From positions 12,833,501 to 12,897,500 of the forward strand of contig NC_053048.1 in the NCBI RefSeq assembly GCF_003473485.1: a DNA stretch of 64,000 bases, written 5' to 3'. Made by a program: the position numbers and the translations under genes. Source of the stretch: Medicago truncatula. Taxonomy: Eukaryota > Streptophyta > Magnoliopsida > Fabales > Fabaceae. Under the pieces are notes generated by a model. That model was not told the origin of the DNA, searched no databases, and worked only from the letters and a program-made list of their open reading frames with translations. Below are positions 1 to 11,329 of this stretch, one piece after another. Position 1 is the stretch's first letter. Each line of letters starts with the position of its first letter.

Positions 1-1310
1 TTCTTCCTCTTTCTCTCTCTCTATATATATATATATCTTTTAATTTATTTTACACTAAAATACACACCTCAATCCAGAATGCTCTGGTCCCATATTAACT
101 GTTAATATTATATTTTTGTTTAATTTAATTATTCTCCAGAACAATCTGGTCCTTGTTAATTAAATTAATCCAGAGTGCTCTGGTCCTAAATTAACTTTTA
201 ATATTATATTTTTGTTTAATTTAATTATTCTCCAGAACAATCTGGTCCTTGTTAATTCAATTAATCCAGAGTACTCTGGTCCTAAATTAACTTTTAATAT
301 TATATTTTTGTTTAATTTAATTATTCTCCAGAATAATCTGGTCCTTCTTAATTAAATTAATCCAGAGTGTTCTGGTCCTATATTAACTGTTAATATTATA
401 TTTTTGTTTAATTTAATTATTCTGCAGAACAATCTGGTCCTTGTTAATTAAATTAATCCAGAGTGCTCTGGTCATTGTTAATTAAATTAATCCAGAGTGC
501 TCTGGTCCTAAATTAACTGTTAATATTATATTTTTGTTTAATTTAATCATTCTCCAGAATATTCTGGTCCTACATATATTAAATACTATTTATATTGTTG
601 AACTAACAATCTTTTCTTCACACCCACACACTTTTATTTTTTATTGCTCTATTAGTTTAATTTTCAGTTATTATTCAAAAACAACAAAAACATTCAAATA
701 TCAAAAATTTATAAAAAGAAATTTTCACAATAAACCTTGATCTTAAATCAAGTGACCGTCTTTTTATTTTATTTTTCTTAATCAAATTTCAAAACAATTC
801 TAATTCAACTTCAAGTCAATTTCTTTCAATCTAAAAAACACAAATCAATTCTCATTTGCCACTTGGCTTTTTATTTAAAAACTAATAAAAAACACTCAAC
901 AAATCAAACGTCAATTTCTACCCCGAACTACGAGGTTTTGATCCCTCACGGGTACGTAGGCAGAGGACCTTGTCCTTTCAAATCAACTAAAAAACAATTT
1001 TCTTTTTTCTCTTCAATTGAAATCAATTTTCTTTTCCTTTTCAACTCATCATTTATTCCATTTTCATCTCTTTAAAAGCAAGCAAGTTTAAGCACAAAAA
1101 GTTAAATAAAATCAAGAGGTTCTCGTAGAGTACTACGAATATTTAGGGTGCTAATACCTTCCCTAAATATAACCAACCTCCGAACCCTAAGTCTCTTCAA
1201 AATGGATGGTTTGGAACTTTTTCCCCTTAAAAAAAAATTTGTTCAGTCGTGAGTAAAAAGTGAGTCAAAAGCCAATCAAATGGCCTTGACCTCGGAAAAA
1301 TGGCGCGACA
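1..1310 (+). mobile_element. Partial LTR of a gypsy-like retrotransposon (5' side outside the window)
   Basis: The last ~450 bases (about 860-1310) match, inverted, the LTR at 11,636-12,400: the same 'GGGATCAAAACCTCGTAG / CGTACCCGTGAGG' block, the same stretch around the 'TTTGTTCAGTCGTGAG' motif, and the same terminus, here GGCGCGACA at 1302-1310. The plus orientation assumes that the TGTCATACC end seen in the other copy is the LTR start. No primer-binding site follows position 1310, so this is either a solo LTR or the 3' LTR of an element mostly outside the window. The short ORFs inside are chance frames; no protein is evident. Confidence 0.7.
74..567. repeat. 96-bp tandem array of dyad motifs inside the LTR
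   Basis: The motif CCAGAGTGCTCTGG (or one-base variants) starts at 74, 170, 266, 362 and 458, an exact 96-bp period, with an extra copy at 492. A second motif, CCAGAACAATCTGG, sits about 62 bp into each unit (136, 232, 328, 424, and a perfect palindrome at 554). Eleven inverted-repeat (CCAGA...TCTGG) sites therefore lie in about 500 bp, separated by AT-rich spacer. The related LTR near 12.6-12.77 kb has only four such sites. Confidence 0.9.
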
Positions 1311-2790
1311 CAGCCTAATCTACTAAAATAGCCTCTGAGACAATAAGAGAAGTTGTTGTCTCAGAAATTCCCTCACAAACTACAGAAAACAGCCTCTGAG
1401 ACAATACCAGAAGTTGTTATCCCAGAAATTCTCATAAAACCTACAGGTTCTGAACCATCCTCTTCTACATCTACTAAACTAGTCTCTGATATTTCATCTG
1501 TATCAGAAGACAATCTCATTGAATCCACCCATCTCCATTTTGCCAAACTAGAAATTAACTCAGTAGCATATGATGTTATCATGAATGAAGCATGAGAAAG
1601 TGAAATTCAACCTGAACCTCTCACCTAAAACATCATAGCCTCGGTTGATAACCTTATGGTTATGGAAGTATCAGAACCATATTCTAATACTAAAATAATA
1701 GTTATCTCAGAAAATCCATCCTCCTCCATTCAACCTACATCAATCATTCACCTACCTCCTACCCTAACCTATAACCCAGCCCAGGGCCGTCCCTGAGAAT
1801 TCGGAGGCTCGGCTCTGGGAATGAAAAGAGGCCAGTGATAAAATCAAAACGTTTTTTTTTAAAGAGCGATGTTCTATTTATATTTTTTTAAAGATAAATA
1901 CAAGGTGCCGTATATATGTGGTACACCCAGAGGTGAAAATGACTACCGTATGCATGAGGAACCCCCACCTAACACCAAAATCAATCATGAGGAACCCCCA
2001 CTCTTGAGGGCCATCCTTGAGGGAGGCCCAGCTCGTTTGAGCTGTTTGCACCCCCTCAGGGACGCCCCTGACCCAGCCCTATAAGAGGTGTGCATATCAA
2101 TTTTCAAGGATCTTCAAGAACTCTTTGATGCAAGCCATCAAGTGATTCATCTGGATAACTATGGTGATAGATGGGAGAATCTGAGGTTTCTAGTTAAAAC
2201 TATTTTAGACGAGCTTAAATCTATCTCAATAGCTACTTAGAAAGAAGCACTCATAAGTTGGTTCAAGGATGTACTCACAAGTATGGAAGCAGTAGAGCTT
2301 CATAATGACATCAATTGGCATATATCAGACTCTACTTTCTATGAAGAAATTCCTAAAGATGTTTCTGAGATTTTGAAGGCTGATCTGCAAGCATCTTGAA
2401 TCTCTAAGTACTTTTTCAACCCTGAAAAAGTTGTGGTTAAAAGATTGGATCTTGAAGAACCAGATATGATTCAATATTAAGACAAGATAGAAGCTGACTT
2501 TCTAGAGCAGGAGATTAAGCAAGAAGTTATGCAAGCACAACTGGTAGAAGTCATGGAAGAACATAGGAATTTGAGTGCTAGACAAGCTGAAATGGCCAAG
2601 AAACAAGAAGAGCTTGCAAAGAAACAAGATGATTTGTTGAAGCAATAGAATGAATCTGCAATCCAGCAAACTAATATGGCAAGGACCCAAGCTGATATAG
2701 AAAACAAGCAAGATGAGATGAGTTGTGGCATCAAGGCCCTGCTGGAAATGATGCAGCAGAAGCAGAACCCTTAGGATCCCTTGCACATTA
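1311..2790 (+). pseudogene. Decayed coiled-coil (env-like) ORF of a Sirevirus-type copia element
   Basis: Read through several stops, the plus strand encodes an acidic, low-complexity N-terminal part with a tandem 'cctctgagacaata...' duplication (about 1330-1430). A middle part around 2100-2400 follows, and then a strongly heptad-like Q/E/K-rich coiled coil at about 2480-2775 (AKKQEELAKKQDDLLKQ). The polypurine tracts and LTR downstream place it where Sireviruses carry their extra env-like ORF. Stops at 2397, 2478, 2646 and elsewhere, together with the hAT MITE at 1782-2070, make it non-functional. The family assignment is inferred from position and composition, not from a diagnostic domain. 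gag-pol is not in the window. Confidence 0.5.
1782..2070. mobile_element. 289-bp hAT-type MITE
   Basis: The ends are inverted repeats (CAGGGCCGTCCCTGAG on the left, the complement of CAGGGGCGTCCCTGAG on the right). They are flanked by an exact 8-bp duplication ACCCAGCC at 1774-1781 and 2071-2078. An 8-bp duplication with a CAGGG-type terminus is the hAT signature. It has no transposase and so is non-autonomous. It interrupts the env-like pseudogene. Confidence 0.9.
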
Positions 2791-2918
2791 TTTTTTTACA
2801 TTTACCTGCTTCTGAAACAATTTTTTTTAATATTTGTTTTCATTGTTTGTGTTATATTATTGCATTCATGTTTTATCCAAATCTTTTATTACTTCTATTT
2901 ATTTATTTTTTTTATGAC

Positions 2919-3240
2919 AAAAGGGGGAGTAAGACATGAGAATAATAATATTTAGGCTCTGAGTCCACTAGGTTAATTAAAATTTACTTAGGAGAATTTT
3001 TTCTCATCTCTTAGCCTCTGAGTTTAATGTGTTATGCTTCTGAGTGACGTTTTAATTACCTTATGCTATTAAAATAAATTTAATTAACCTGGATAAAACT
3101 TAAGGGGAACTTAAAAACCTCACCTTCTGGACTATCATACTTAGGGAGAGCTTACAAACCTCAGCCCTAAAGTTAACTTGTTAATTAGATTAATAACAAC
3201 TATGTATTAATACTTGTGTTTGTCATCATAAAAAAGGGGA
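2919..3240 (+). other. Two polypurine tracts upstream of the copia 3' LTR
   Basis: AAAAGGGGGAG at 2919-2929 and AAAAAAGGGGA at 3230-3240 lie about 300 bp apart, the second abutting the LTR start. Sireviruses are known for multiplied polypurine tracts in this place. The spacer between them has no ORF. Confidence 0.55.
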
Positions 3241-3243
3241 TAT

Positions 3244-4389
3244 TGCTGGAACAAAATGAGTTTTAAACAATTCATCTAGAGTTTTGATGATTACAAGGTA
3301 TTAAAAGATCAATTCGATATGCAAATATTTGTTCAAGAGTGCAGGACCATAGACAAATATTTATAATGTCTTAATCATGTATTGGTTCTGAAAGAACAAA
3401 TGAAGAGAAATATAAGTTTCAAGAGAAGCTAAGTATCTAGATAGAAGCTGGAACAACCAGATTCTGAAGGGAAGCCAGAAGCTGGAACCGTGAAATTCTG
3501 AAGACAAGCTAGAAGCTGGACTACTCAGACTCTGGAAGCCAAACTCTGGATTATTGAAGAATAAAAGTGCAGAAGTCTCTGCAAATCCAAGTCATACATG
3601 CTCTGAAGTTTCAAAGAGTCAATGGATGACATTTTCAGTGAAGGACGACAATACAACCTTATCTCCAACATCACATGTGCAATTGTACGAAGCTACAACT
3701 GTGTCTCTTTAGAAAATAACAGTTAATTCCTTATCAAGGAAAGGTTTCAAATTCATTCCTTCATAAAACATTAACCAAATCAAGCAACAAATCAATGATG
3801 TTTGATCAAGATTATCTAACGACGCGTTGGCACTCTTTAACGTCTCTTTCAACCTCTATACAAGACTCTGCAATATTTTCATAGTGACATTACTCTGTAA
3901 AATTGAAATACGCATTCAACAATTAAATTTCTTATCAACCTTCACATCTTAGAAATTCATAAGTCTTAGAGTATGAATTGTGTTGTATTATGTGATCACC
4001 ACTTATTATATATTAAGTGTTCAGTTCAAATAATATTTCTTTGAAATCTTTGTTTGTTAGAATTCTCTTGCTTGTGTGCATGAGCATTGGAAAGTATCTT
4101 GCTTGTGTGCTTGAGTATTTGTAATCTTGTGTCATTATACTGAAAAATCTCTTGTAGGTGACAAGAGGTCTAGACTACTTCGGGATTGTGGAAAGAACTA
4201 GGATAACTGTTTTGTGTCTTTCTCTTATCTCTCTTTATCTCTTTATATATGCTGCATTTAACTCTAAACATTGATTCAAATTGTGAACTCTATCAGAAGC
4301 TGAATCTAGGACTTTGTTAAAAAAAATAAAAAAAAATAAAAAACTAAGACAATTTAACCTGCCCCACCCCCCCTCCTGTGTTTTTCTCA
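3244..4389 (+). mobile_element. 3' LTR of a Sirevirus-like copia element
   Basis: It begins TGCTGGAACAAAATGAG directly after a polypurine tract and contains the 'ttttgatgattacaagg' block usual near the start of legume SIRE/Maximus-type LTRs. It ends near the C-rich run and 'tgtgtttttctca' at about 4389. The right edge is uncertain by a few tens of bases because no matching LTR or target duplication is visible in the window. There is no coding capacity. Confidence 0.6.
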
Positions 4390-4761
4390 CCTTTAGGGAA
4401 CATCAGGGTGCGCAGGGGCCGTGCGCCTGAGAGGCACGACCGTGCGTGTCTGTCGGTGACATCAATTGCAGCTCTACGCTGCAACTTTTGACTTGGTTTC
4501 TCCTTAGCTAGGGTTAGCCTCCTATTCTCTCTTCTTCTCTCTGATTCTAACGTGCAGCAACTACTGAGGTTTCTGACTTTCTATTCTTACATTTATACTA
4601 GAGAATTGCGCTATCCATCTATTATTATTTTTCTCTCCCCCACTTATCATAATTTTACTTCCCCTCCTCCCCCACTTACTTTATTACCTCTATTCTCACC
4701 TCCCACTTCTACAATTTATTATATTCTTGCTCTCCTCATTATTTTAATTCACATAAAATAT
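4390..4761. other. Intergenic, no gene seen
   Basis: It has a GC-richer start (about 4400-4480), then pyrimidine-rich sequence with a chance 74-codon frame. Its last five bases, AATAT at 4757-4761, are the left target duplication of the large gypsy element that follows. Confidence 0.6.
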
Positions 4762-5581
4762 TGTTCACGTATCTAAACACAAGTTAGTTACAACAGGTGA
4801 GCTGCTCAGTAAAACGTCCTAGGTGGAGTCTCAAGAGCACTTTACAAAGTAACTGGATAATACCATGTTTTTCACTCTCTGGGATCTGTCCCATCACATC
4901 TAAACTTCCCCCTTTTATAGTCCTCAAAGTGTTGGCTTAATGGGCCTTTCTCTGATCATTCTAGGCCCAATAAGTTGTGATCCAGAGCCTCCTATTGGTT
5001 GTCTGCTTAAAGTACGGCCGCGCGTGGACTAGGAAGCAACTCCTCCGTACTGGCCGCGTGAGGTTGAAACGCGATGACCGTCCGTACTGGACGTGGTATG
5101 AAGTTAAGATGAGATGAGCTGGCTGGCTTGATTTGAACTACCAACCCAGTGTTGACTGAGGGCATACTGAGCTGGCTGGCTTGACTTGAACAATCAATCC
5201 AGGGTTGACTGAAGACGTGCTGAGCTGGCTGGCTTGACTTGAACAATCAATCTAGTGTTGACTGAAGACGTGCTGAGCTGGCCCGCTTGAACTATCAAGT
5301 GGAAATGGTTTACCCATGCCAGTCCACAGTCCACCAAGCGTCAAGCCTGTTAAGGCATAGACGTTTGTTCTTTAACCCGATCGATCTGTACCAGTCCACA
5401 GCCCACCAAGCGTCAAGCTTGTTAAGGCGTAGACGTTTGTTCTTTAACCCGGTCGATCTGTACCAGTCCACAGTCCACCAAGCATCAAGCCTGTTAAGGC
5501 GTAGACGTTTGTTCTTTGCTCAAACGACTCATACTGACCCGTCGTCCATTAAATAACTAGTTCGTAACCGAGTTGTGAACA
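4762..5581 (-). repeat. 3' LTR (left copy), possibly 4762-5398
   Basis: It is collinear with 17,697-18,335 from TGTTCACGTAT onward. The right-hand LTR ends in CCAGTCCA, which would place this copy's edge at 5398 (637 against 639 bp). However, the sequence continues through two more repeat units to GTGAACA at 5575-5581, the exact inverse of the TGTTCAC start, which would give an 820-bp LTR. No clear polypurine tract abuts either candidate edge, so the true boundary is unresolved. Confidence 0.75.
5108..5540. repeat. Two tandem arrays within and next to the LTR
   Basis: The first array has about three units of 55-57 bp beginning 'gagctggctggcttga' (about 5115-5290). The second has three units of about 73 bp beginning CCAGTCCACAG at 5317, 5391 and 5464. 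The right LTR keeps the first array but has only one complete unit of the second. Confidence 0.85.
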
Positions 5582-7292
5582 CTGGTTTGATTCAAACTTA
5601 TTTGTCCTTTATCATGTCTTGTCCCATCATTGTATCCATCTCATTAATACTTCCTTACCTTCATAATTGTTCAGCGGCCCCCACCACACCCTTTATTATT
5701 TTCCTCCCTATATATACTAACTTTTACTCCTCATTTTCACATCACTACATTTTCACCATTTCACTTTTACAGTTTTGCCTCTTTTTCCTGCTACCACAAC
5801 TCCACCCCTTCTTCACTTCTTCACAGGTACTAGCATGTCTTTCTTTGCATATTTCTAATTGAACTCCTTTATGTACCCATACTTGTCCTTCTTTACTTTA
5901 CTTCTTTAGGATAATGAAACAAGTTGTAACATGTAGTATATAGTAATAGACTAATAATAATTATTGTTGTGTAAGGTTTCAAATGTGATTGGTCGTACTC
6001 ACACCAAATCCCCCTTCCTAGCTTTTTAGCTCATCCTTTTTTCTTCACCGATTTTAACCAGCATCATCCAAGATGTGTAGAGAGAGATGAGAGGGCCGAG
6101 CTGAGTAGGGAAGAAAAAGACGAGTAGGGAGGGAGACAGACGAGTAGAGGAGTCAAATAGAGAGGACGAGTAGAGAAGAGGGAGACGAGTAGAGGAGTGG
6201 TAATCATGAAGCTGGTGTAGCATATATGCAACTCTTTTTTACTTGTGATGATAGTAAGCAAGCACTAGCCATAATTTTTGAACAAAGACATGTGTTTATG
6301 ATAACTTTGAATTCCTGCATGTGTATGTGGTTTCACTTGCTTTGTTCTACAACCATGTTTTTGAACAAAGGCATGCTCCTTTTGGTTGTTGGATATTTGT
6401 AATGGGAAGAAACATCATTTTTTTATTTATTTTATGAAGCTGCACTTCCACCTTCTAGACGGGTAGGAGAGTAGAAGGGTAGAGTAAGAAGACTTTATTT
6501 TTATCTGCTTAAAACCAATATATATTTGTGCATAAGAGATATTATTTTGTAGTTGTAATACACCAAGAGTGGGTCCCCCAATCCTTTATACTTCTCTTTT
6601 ATGGTTGGGATGGAGAGAGAACAAGTGAAGAGAGTGGTAAAGTGGAGGGGTAGAGTAGGAGAGGAGAGAGGACGGGTAGAAGAGGGGAAGGTGGGGTAGG
6701 ATAGAGAGAGTGGGGGACGTGTAGAGTGATAGGAGTGGGGTTAGTTATACCTTTTGTACTATCATTACTAATAATAATAATAGTAGTAGTAGTGAAAATG
6801 GGTGAGCGGAGAACTTGTATTGTACAGTTAACTTATGTTTCAAACGATATATCTCAAAGTACCAATCCCATGTGCCTTTTCAACTGACATTTTTGTACCA
6901 AGTTCTTGTCTCTTGTTGTAGAAAAGTCCCATGGATGGGATAGTGTAGAAAGAAAATGGACGGGTAGGGGGGACGGGTAGGAGAAAGGAGTGTGGGGACG
7001 GGTAGAGTGCAATGTTTGAACTAACTTATATATCTTTAGCCAGCTAGCTTATATATCTCAAAGTACACATCCCATGTGCTTTTCCAACTGCCATTTTTTG
7101 TACTAAGTTATATGTCTCTAGTGTGTAGAAAAGTCAAATGGATGGGATAAGGTAAAGAGAAGATTGATGGGTAGGGTAGATAATAGACTTTTACCCGCTC
7201 ATGTCTTTAAAATATAAAATATAAAATATGCTTGTATTGTAGATAGGAATGTGTGCAAAGAAGGTTGTAAAGATTATTGAAAGGAAAGTATT
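5582..7292. other. 3' region of the gypsy element; purine-rich, candidate promoter of the antisense ORF
   Basis: No protein-coding gene is seen. A TATA-like 'cctatatatactaac' lies near 5709. From about 6060 to 7170 the plus strand is rich in degenerate GACGGGTAG / GACGAGTAGAG words. A direct duplication of about 204 bp is visible (atctcaaagtac at 6851 and again at 7055). Because the ORF at 8510 points the same way, this stretch could be its promoter and 5' UTR; that is inference only. Confidence 0.4.
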
Positions 7293-7300
7293 GTGGTGGA

Positions 7301-8170
7301 TAGGGCTGGACAAAATATTGCAATCCGGCCCAAACCGACCGACCCAATAAGCCCGTAGCGTGTCGGTTCGGGTTGAACGGGTAACTCGGGTAAATCGGTC
7401 CATTAACAACGGTTTTCTGTGGACTGTAGTGGTCGGTTTCGGGTTGGCTGGAATGACCCAGCGAAAACCACACCCGACCGCCCAACATAGACATTATTAT
7501 CATTAATTAATTTAATAAGTGCAACATCAATATACGTGAGACCTTACATGCTTACCTAGACAAGACTTCCTACCTACTCTCTCTTTAACTAATAAAATAT
7601 TCTCTCAACAACAAGAATAATATAGTAATTAATATATTTATTGGTATTAAATTTACAGTTGTAGACAACTAGGAATATTTCTCTAAAAAATTACTTTCCT
7701 ATTCCAATCCAATCAATCTACGTTTTTTGATTTCTCTCTCCCTCTTCATCACTTTGTCTAGATCCCTCATTGTGCAACTTTCCCTCATCATCTCTTCATC
7801 CTTGATAAGTCTAGAAATAACAATCCCTTCCACCCCTTTGATCATGTGAATAATTTTACAGCTGAGTTTTAAGATGATTCTGCAACTACTAATCATCAAT
7901 TTTCTTTTTCTTTATTATTCTCCTTGATTTCTCTGTTACAAATCATTTTAATCGTTTGCAATATTTCTAGAAGTTTTGAGTTTGTCTGAATTTCTTCTCG
8001 TAAAATACCGACGAAACCCACCCGTTCACCGCTTAATCCGACTTAACCGAAACCGAGTAAACCGATAGAGAATTTGGGCGGAAATGGATCTATGATTTCA
8101 AACCGTAGGTTTGGTCGGATTGAGGTTTTGGAACCGATTTCCGACCGAAACCGACCGATGTCCACCCCTA
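7301..8170. mobile_element. 870-bp non-autonomous hAT element
   Basis: The terminal inverted repeats are TAGGGCTGGACA and the complement of TAGGGGTGGACA (11 of 12 match). They are flanked by an exact 8-bp duplication GTGGTGGA at 7293-7300 and 8171-8178. Subterminal CCGACCGA-type repeats occur on both sides. There is no transposase ORF. It is nested in the Tat-type element. Confidence 0.92.
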
Positions 8171-8509
8171 GTGGTGGATGTGTAAGTTCCACGTAATGTG
8201 TAAATAGCTCCTAAAGTTGAATCATTTGTCCACACATAGTAAAAGCAAGAGACACTCTAATTAGAGTGTCTAAAGTTGAATCATTTCTAAACTTTTATCG
8301 TATTAGCTTCGATAACTTTATAAAAAATTTATCTCCAAGCTAGCAGGTTGTAGTGACGGCGTGAAAGGGTGGGTAGGCTAGAGATAATAGTGAGGGTGGA
8401 TTGATCGCCCCATTTTTTTTTTTTGCTCACTTAATGATATAAGTATGTCATGTTCACACAATAATAGTATGTATTTATTTGTGCCAGGAACTAGTGCATT
8501 CAATCTTCC

Positions 8510-10280
8510 ATGAGTGATCAATCCGCATCTAGCTCCTCTGACCCTCCCTCCATTTCTGACACATCCTCCGCAGCCGTATCGAAAGAAAGTGATTCTGATG
8601 CGGTGCCCGAGGAAATTTGTCACTCCTCCATTTATGTCGACTATAACAACACCTTTAAACTTTATACTTGTCTAGTGAATCCCTCACGAAAAGATTTCTT
8701 TGACATCTTCCCTTGCGAAAACGGAGAGTTTGTGTATCATTCTCCACGTAACCCAAAGACAGAATATTATACCTATGTATATGACTGCTTCTTTAAAAAA
8801 TTGGGTGTTCGGCTACCCTTCACTGATTTTCAATGTGAGATCCTCCGAATCCTTAATGTAGCTCCTACCCAACTTCATCCAGGGGCATGGTCTTTCGTGC
8901 GCTCTTTTGAAGTCATTTGCCGTGGAATCGGTTTTTCACCATCTGCCTATGCATTCTTTAACTTCTTCCTAGCTAAGCTAAGTAGCAACTCTTGGGTGTA
9001 CATGAGTAACTTTTCTGGTCGCCCCCTTGTCCGACCCTATCATGCATCATGGAAAGGAACACATAGTTTTAAAGAGAAATTCTTCCGTGTCCGTCCCGGG
9101 CCCAACTTTTCTCGATTGTTTCACGACGAGTCTGGAGATCCTCTATTTCCTTTTTACTGGACGAAGAATCCTCGCTCTAAAATTAGACTTCGCACCCTAC
9201 CAAAATCAGATGCCGACGACCAGTTGATCTCACTGTTACGTCAGGCTACACCTGTCCATGCCTCAGAAGTGCTTGGAAATGAGCGCGATTGCGCGAAACT
9301 AGCCTCTTTGTTGAGTAATTATTCTTCCCCTGCCGTTTTAATTCTCTTTTTCGCCTTTAATATATGTATAAGAATTGTTTGCTTCTCCTTCTCAATTGTG
9401 GCCATGATTAAACTAACACTTTTACATTTTCTTCTTTCTTTTTGCAGGATCAGCCGGGATGGCACCACTCACTAAGGAAGAGCGTCGTGCTGCTCGGGCT
9501 CAACAAGTTGTGGTGCAGGGAATTGCTCACTCCAGCCCTAGACCAGACGAGCACATTGGAGGCTCTACTGCTCACCCAAAAGACCCACCTTTAAGGACAA
9601 ACTCCAAAAATAGTCGCCCCAATTTTTCTATGGTGGTGATCCCTGAAGTCGTTGAGGAACATGTTGAGCTAGAGGCTTCGGAGCCTCCTCCTTACGTAGG
9701 TTCATCTGGAACTCGACGATCTGAGCTAGCGACTTTCAAGTCTGGAGCCGATGACCCCTCATTGTGGGATGTTGAATTTCCCTTTAGCCACACTTTGAAC
9801 GAGGTATCCAACCAAAGAGACAAAGCAAAGATGAAGAAGCTTGGAATCAACGAGTCTCTGAAAGCCATGAGGGCATACTCTCTTTGGACGAGTGCATTGG
9901 CTAACTCCACCGAGAGACTTTGTCTAGACCAGCGCTAGGAGTACCTCGACATTTTACAATCTTTGAAGGCTAAGATCACTCCACTTGAGGAACGGTGCGC
10001 GGAATTGGAGAATTCGTTTAACCGTGTTAATAGCAAGTTGGCGAAGGCCGAGTCGGATTTTCAACTCTCTAGCGAGAAGTATCAAGCTCTAGAGAAAGCC
10101 AAAACTAAAATTCAGTCCCTTATGGTCGCCGCCCAGGAAGAGCAAGACAAGGCGCAAGCTAGGCTCTCTGAATTGACAAGTCAGGGGGTAGTTGATTATG
10201 ACAACGGCTTTCACGATGCTCTTGGACAAGTTCAGGAGAAGTTTCCGAGCCTAGATCTTGACGGGATCAATCCAGACTAG
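8510..10280 (+). CDS. Antisense additional ORF of the Tat element, 'putative gypsy type transposon' (Transposase_28-like) protein, one internal stop
   Basis: This runs opposite to gag-pol. Exon 1 (8510-9314) begins MSDQSASSSSDPPS and carries the family's recognisable core: PFTDFQCEILRILNVAP, then QLHPGAWSFVRSFEVIC, a GRPLVRPY segment, and KEKFFRV. A phase-1 intron 9315-9447 (donor GTAATT, pyrimidine-rich acceptor ending TTGCAG) joins it in frame to exon 2. There MAPLTKEERRAARAQQ starts a basic, then acidic linker, followed by a long coiled coil (about 9800-10,250) and a C-terminal tail ending GINPD. A single in-frame TAG at 9936-9938 (context CGC TAG GAG) interrupts the coiled-coil part; the frame is otherwise open to the stop at 10,278. 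Such ORFs are known from Tat elements. Their function is not established, and despite the Pfam name transposase activity is not shown. The intron is inferred from frame and splice sites. Confidence 0.75.
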
Positions 10281-10509
10281 CGGAGACGTTGTGGGGGTCT
10301 CGGGAAGGCTGGCGTTTATAGTGTTGTATTTGGACTTATATTATTTTATTTTCTTGTAAGGTCGACCCGACCATTGCATTAGGTCACTTTTGGGCCAACC
10401 TATGTTGTACTATTTTACTTTCGACTTACTATGGTACCTCTCCTTATTGTTTTGCACTTCCGCATGCTCTCTTTTACTACGCATTTTTCCTACCATGTAT
10501 ATTCATCCA
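10281..10509. other. Spacer between the antisense ORF and the tandem array
   Basis: No ORF is seen. The sequence is pyrimidine-rich, with a 'gtcgacccgacc' word. Confidence 0.4.
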
Positions 10510-11103
10510 AGGTCGGGTCTTCACCGATACTCGCTTAGGTCTTGAAGGTGTAGCTCTACTCGGCTACCCTTTTTTTGTCATCCAGGAAAGTCTCTAATGG
10601 ATCAATTCCTATAACGTAGATTTGCCTAAGGGTCGGGTCTATACCAATACTCGCTTAGGTCTTGAAGGTGTAGCTCTACTCGGCTACCCTTATTAAGACG
10701 TCAAGGAAAGTCTCTAACGGATCAATCCCTATAACGTAGATTTGCCTAAGGGTCGGGTCTATACCGATACTCGCTTAGGTCTTGAAGGTGTAGCTCTACT
10801 CGGCTACCCTTATTAAGACGTCAAGGAAAGTCTCTAACGGATCAATCCCTATAACGTAGATTTGCCTAAGGGTCGGGTACGTACCGATACTCGCTTAGGT
10901 CTTGAAGGTGTAGCTCTACTCGGCTATCCTTATTAAGACGTCAAGGAAAGTCTCTAACGGATCAATCACTATAACGTAGATTTGCCTAAGGGTCGGGTCT
11001 ATACCGATACTCGCTTAGGTCTTGAAGGTGTAGCTCTACTCGGCTACCCTTATTAAGACGTCAAGGAAAGTCTCTAACGGATCAATCCCTATAACGTAGA
11101 TTT
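10510..11103. repeat. Five-unit 120-bp tandem array in the retrotransposon 3' UTR
   Basis: Units containing 'ctcgcttaggtcttgaagg' recur exactly every 120 bp (lines beginning 10,501, 10,621, 10,741, 10,861 and 10,981). Later units are nearly identical; the first is most diverged. Variable tandem repeats between pol and the 3' LTR are an established feature of Tat/Ogre elements and a known source of satellite DNA. Confidence 0.95.
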
Positions 11104-11329
11104 AATGTATCCTGTAGGAAGATGGCCTTGATTTAATATTATATAAAATGGTAGAAGAACATTACAAATATCCAACAACTATTGGCATAATGCCTTCATT
11201 AGAGTCCTACTTCTAACATATTAAACGACTATTGGCATAATGCCTTCATTAGAGCTCTGCTCTTGACATACTAGGCTAAGCATAATAAAATAAACACAAG
11301 CTTTGGCCATTTCCCTAGATTTGCTCTCC
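11104..11329. other. Spacer after the array, with a short direct repeat
   Basis: 'actattggcataatgccttc' occurs near 11,178 and again near 11,228, about 50 bp apart. No ORF is seen. Confidence 0.5.

Noticed and set aside
1869..2084. 71-codon frame near 1.9 kb
   Set aside because: It lies across a hAT MITE whose edges and 8-bp duplication are clear.
9692..9910. Minus-strand frame opposite the antisense ORF
   Set aside because: It has no motif and lies fully inside the better supported plus-strand coding exon.
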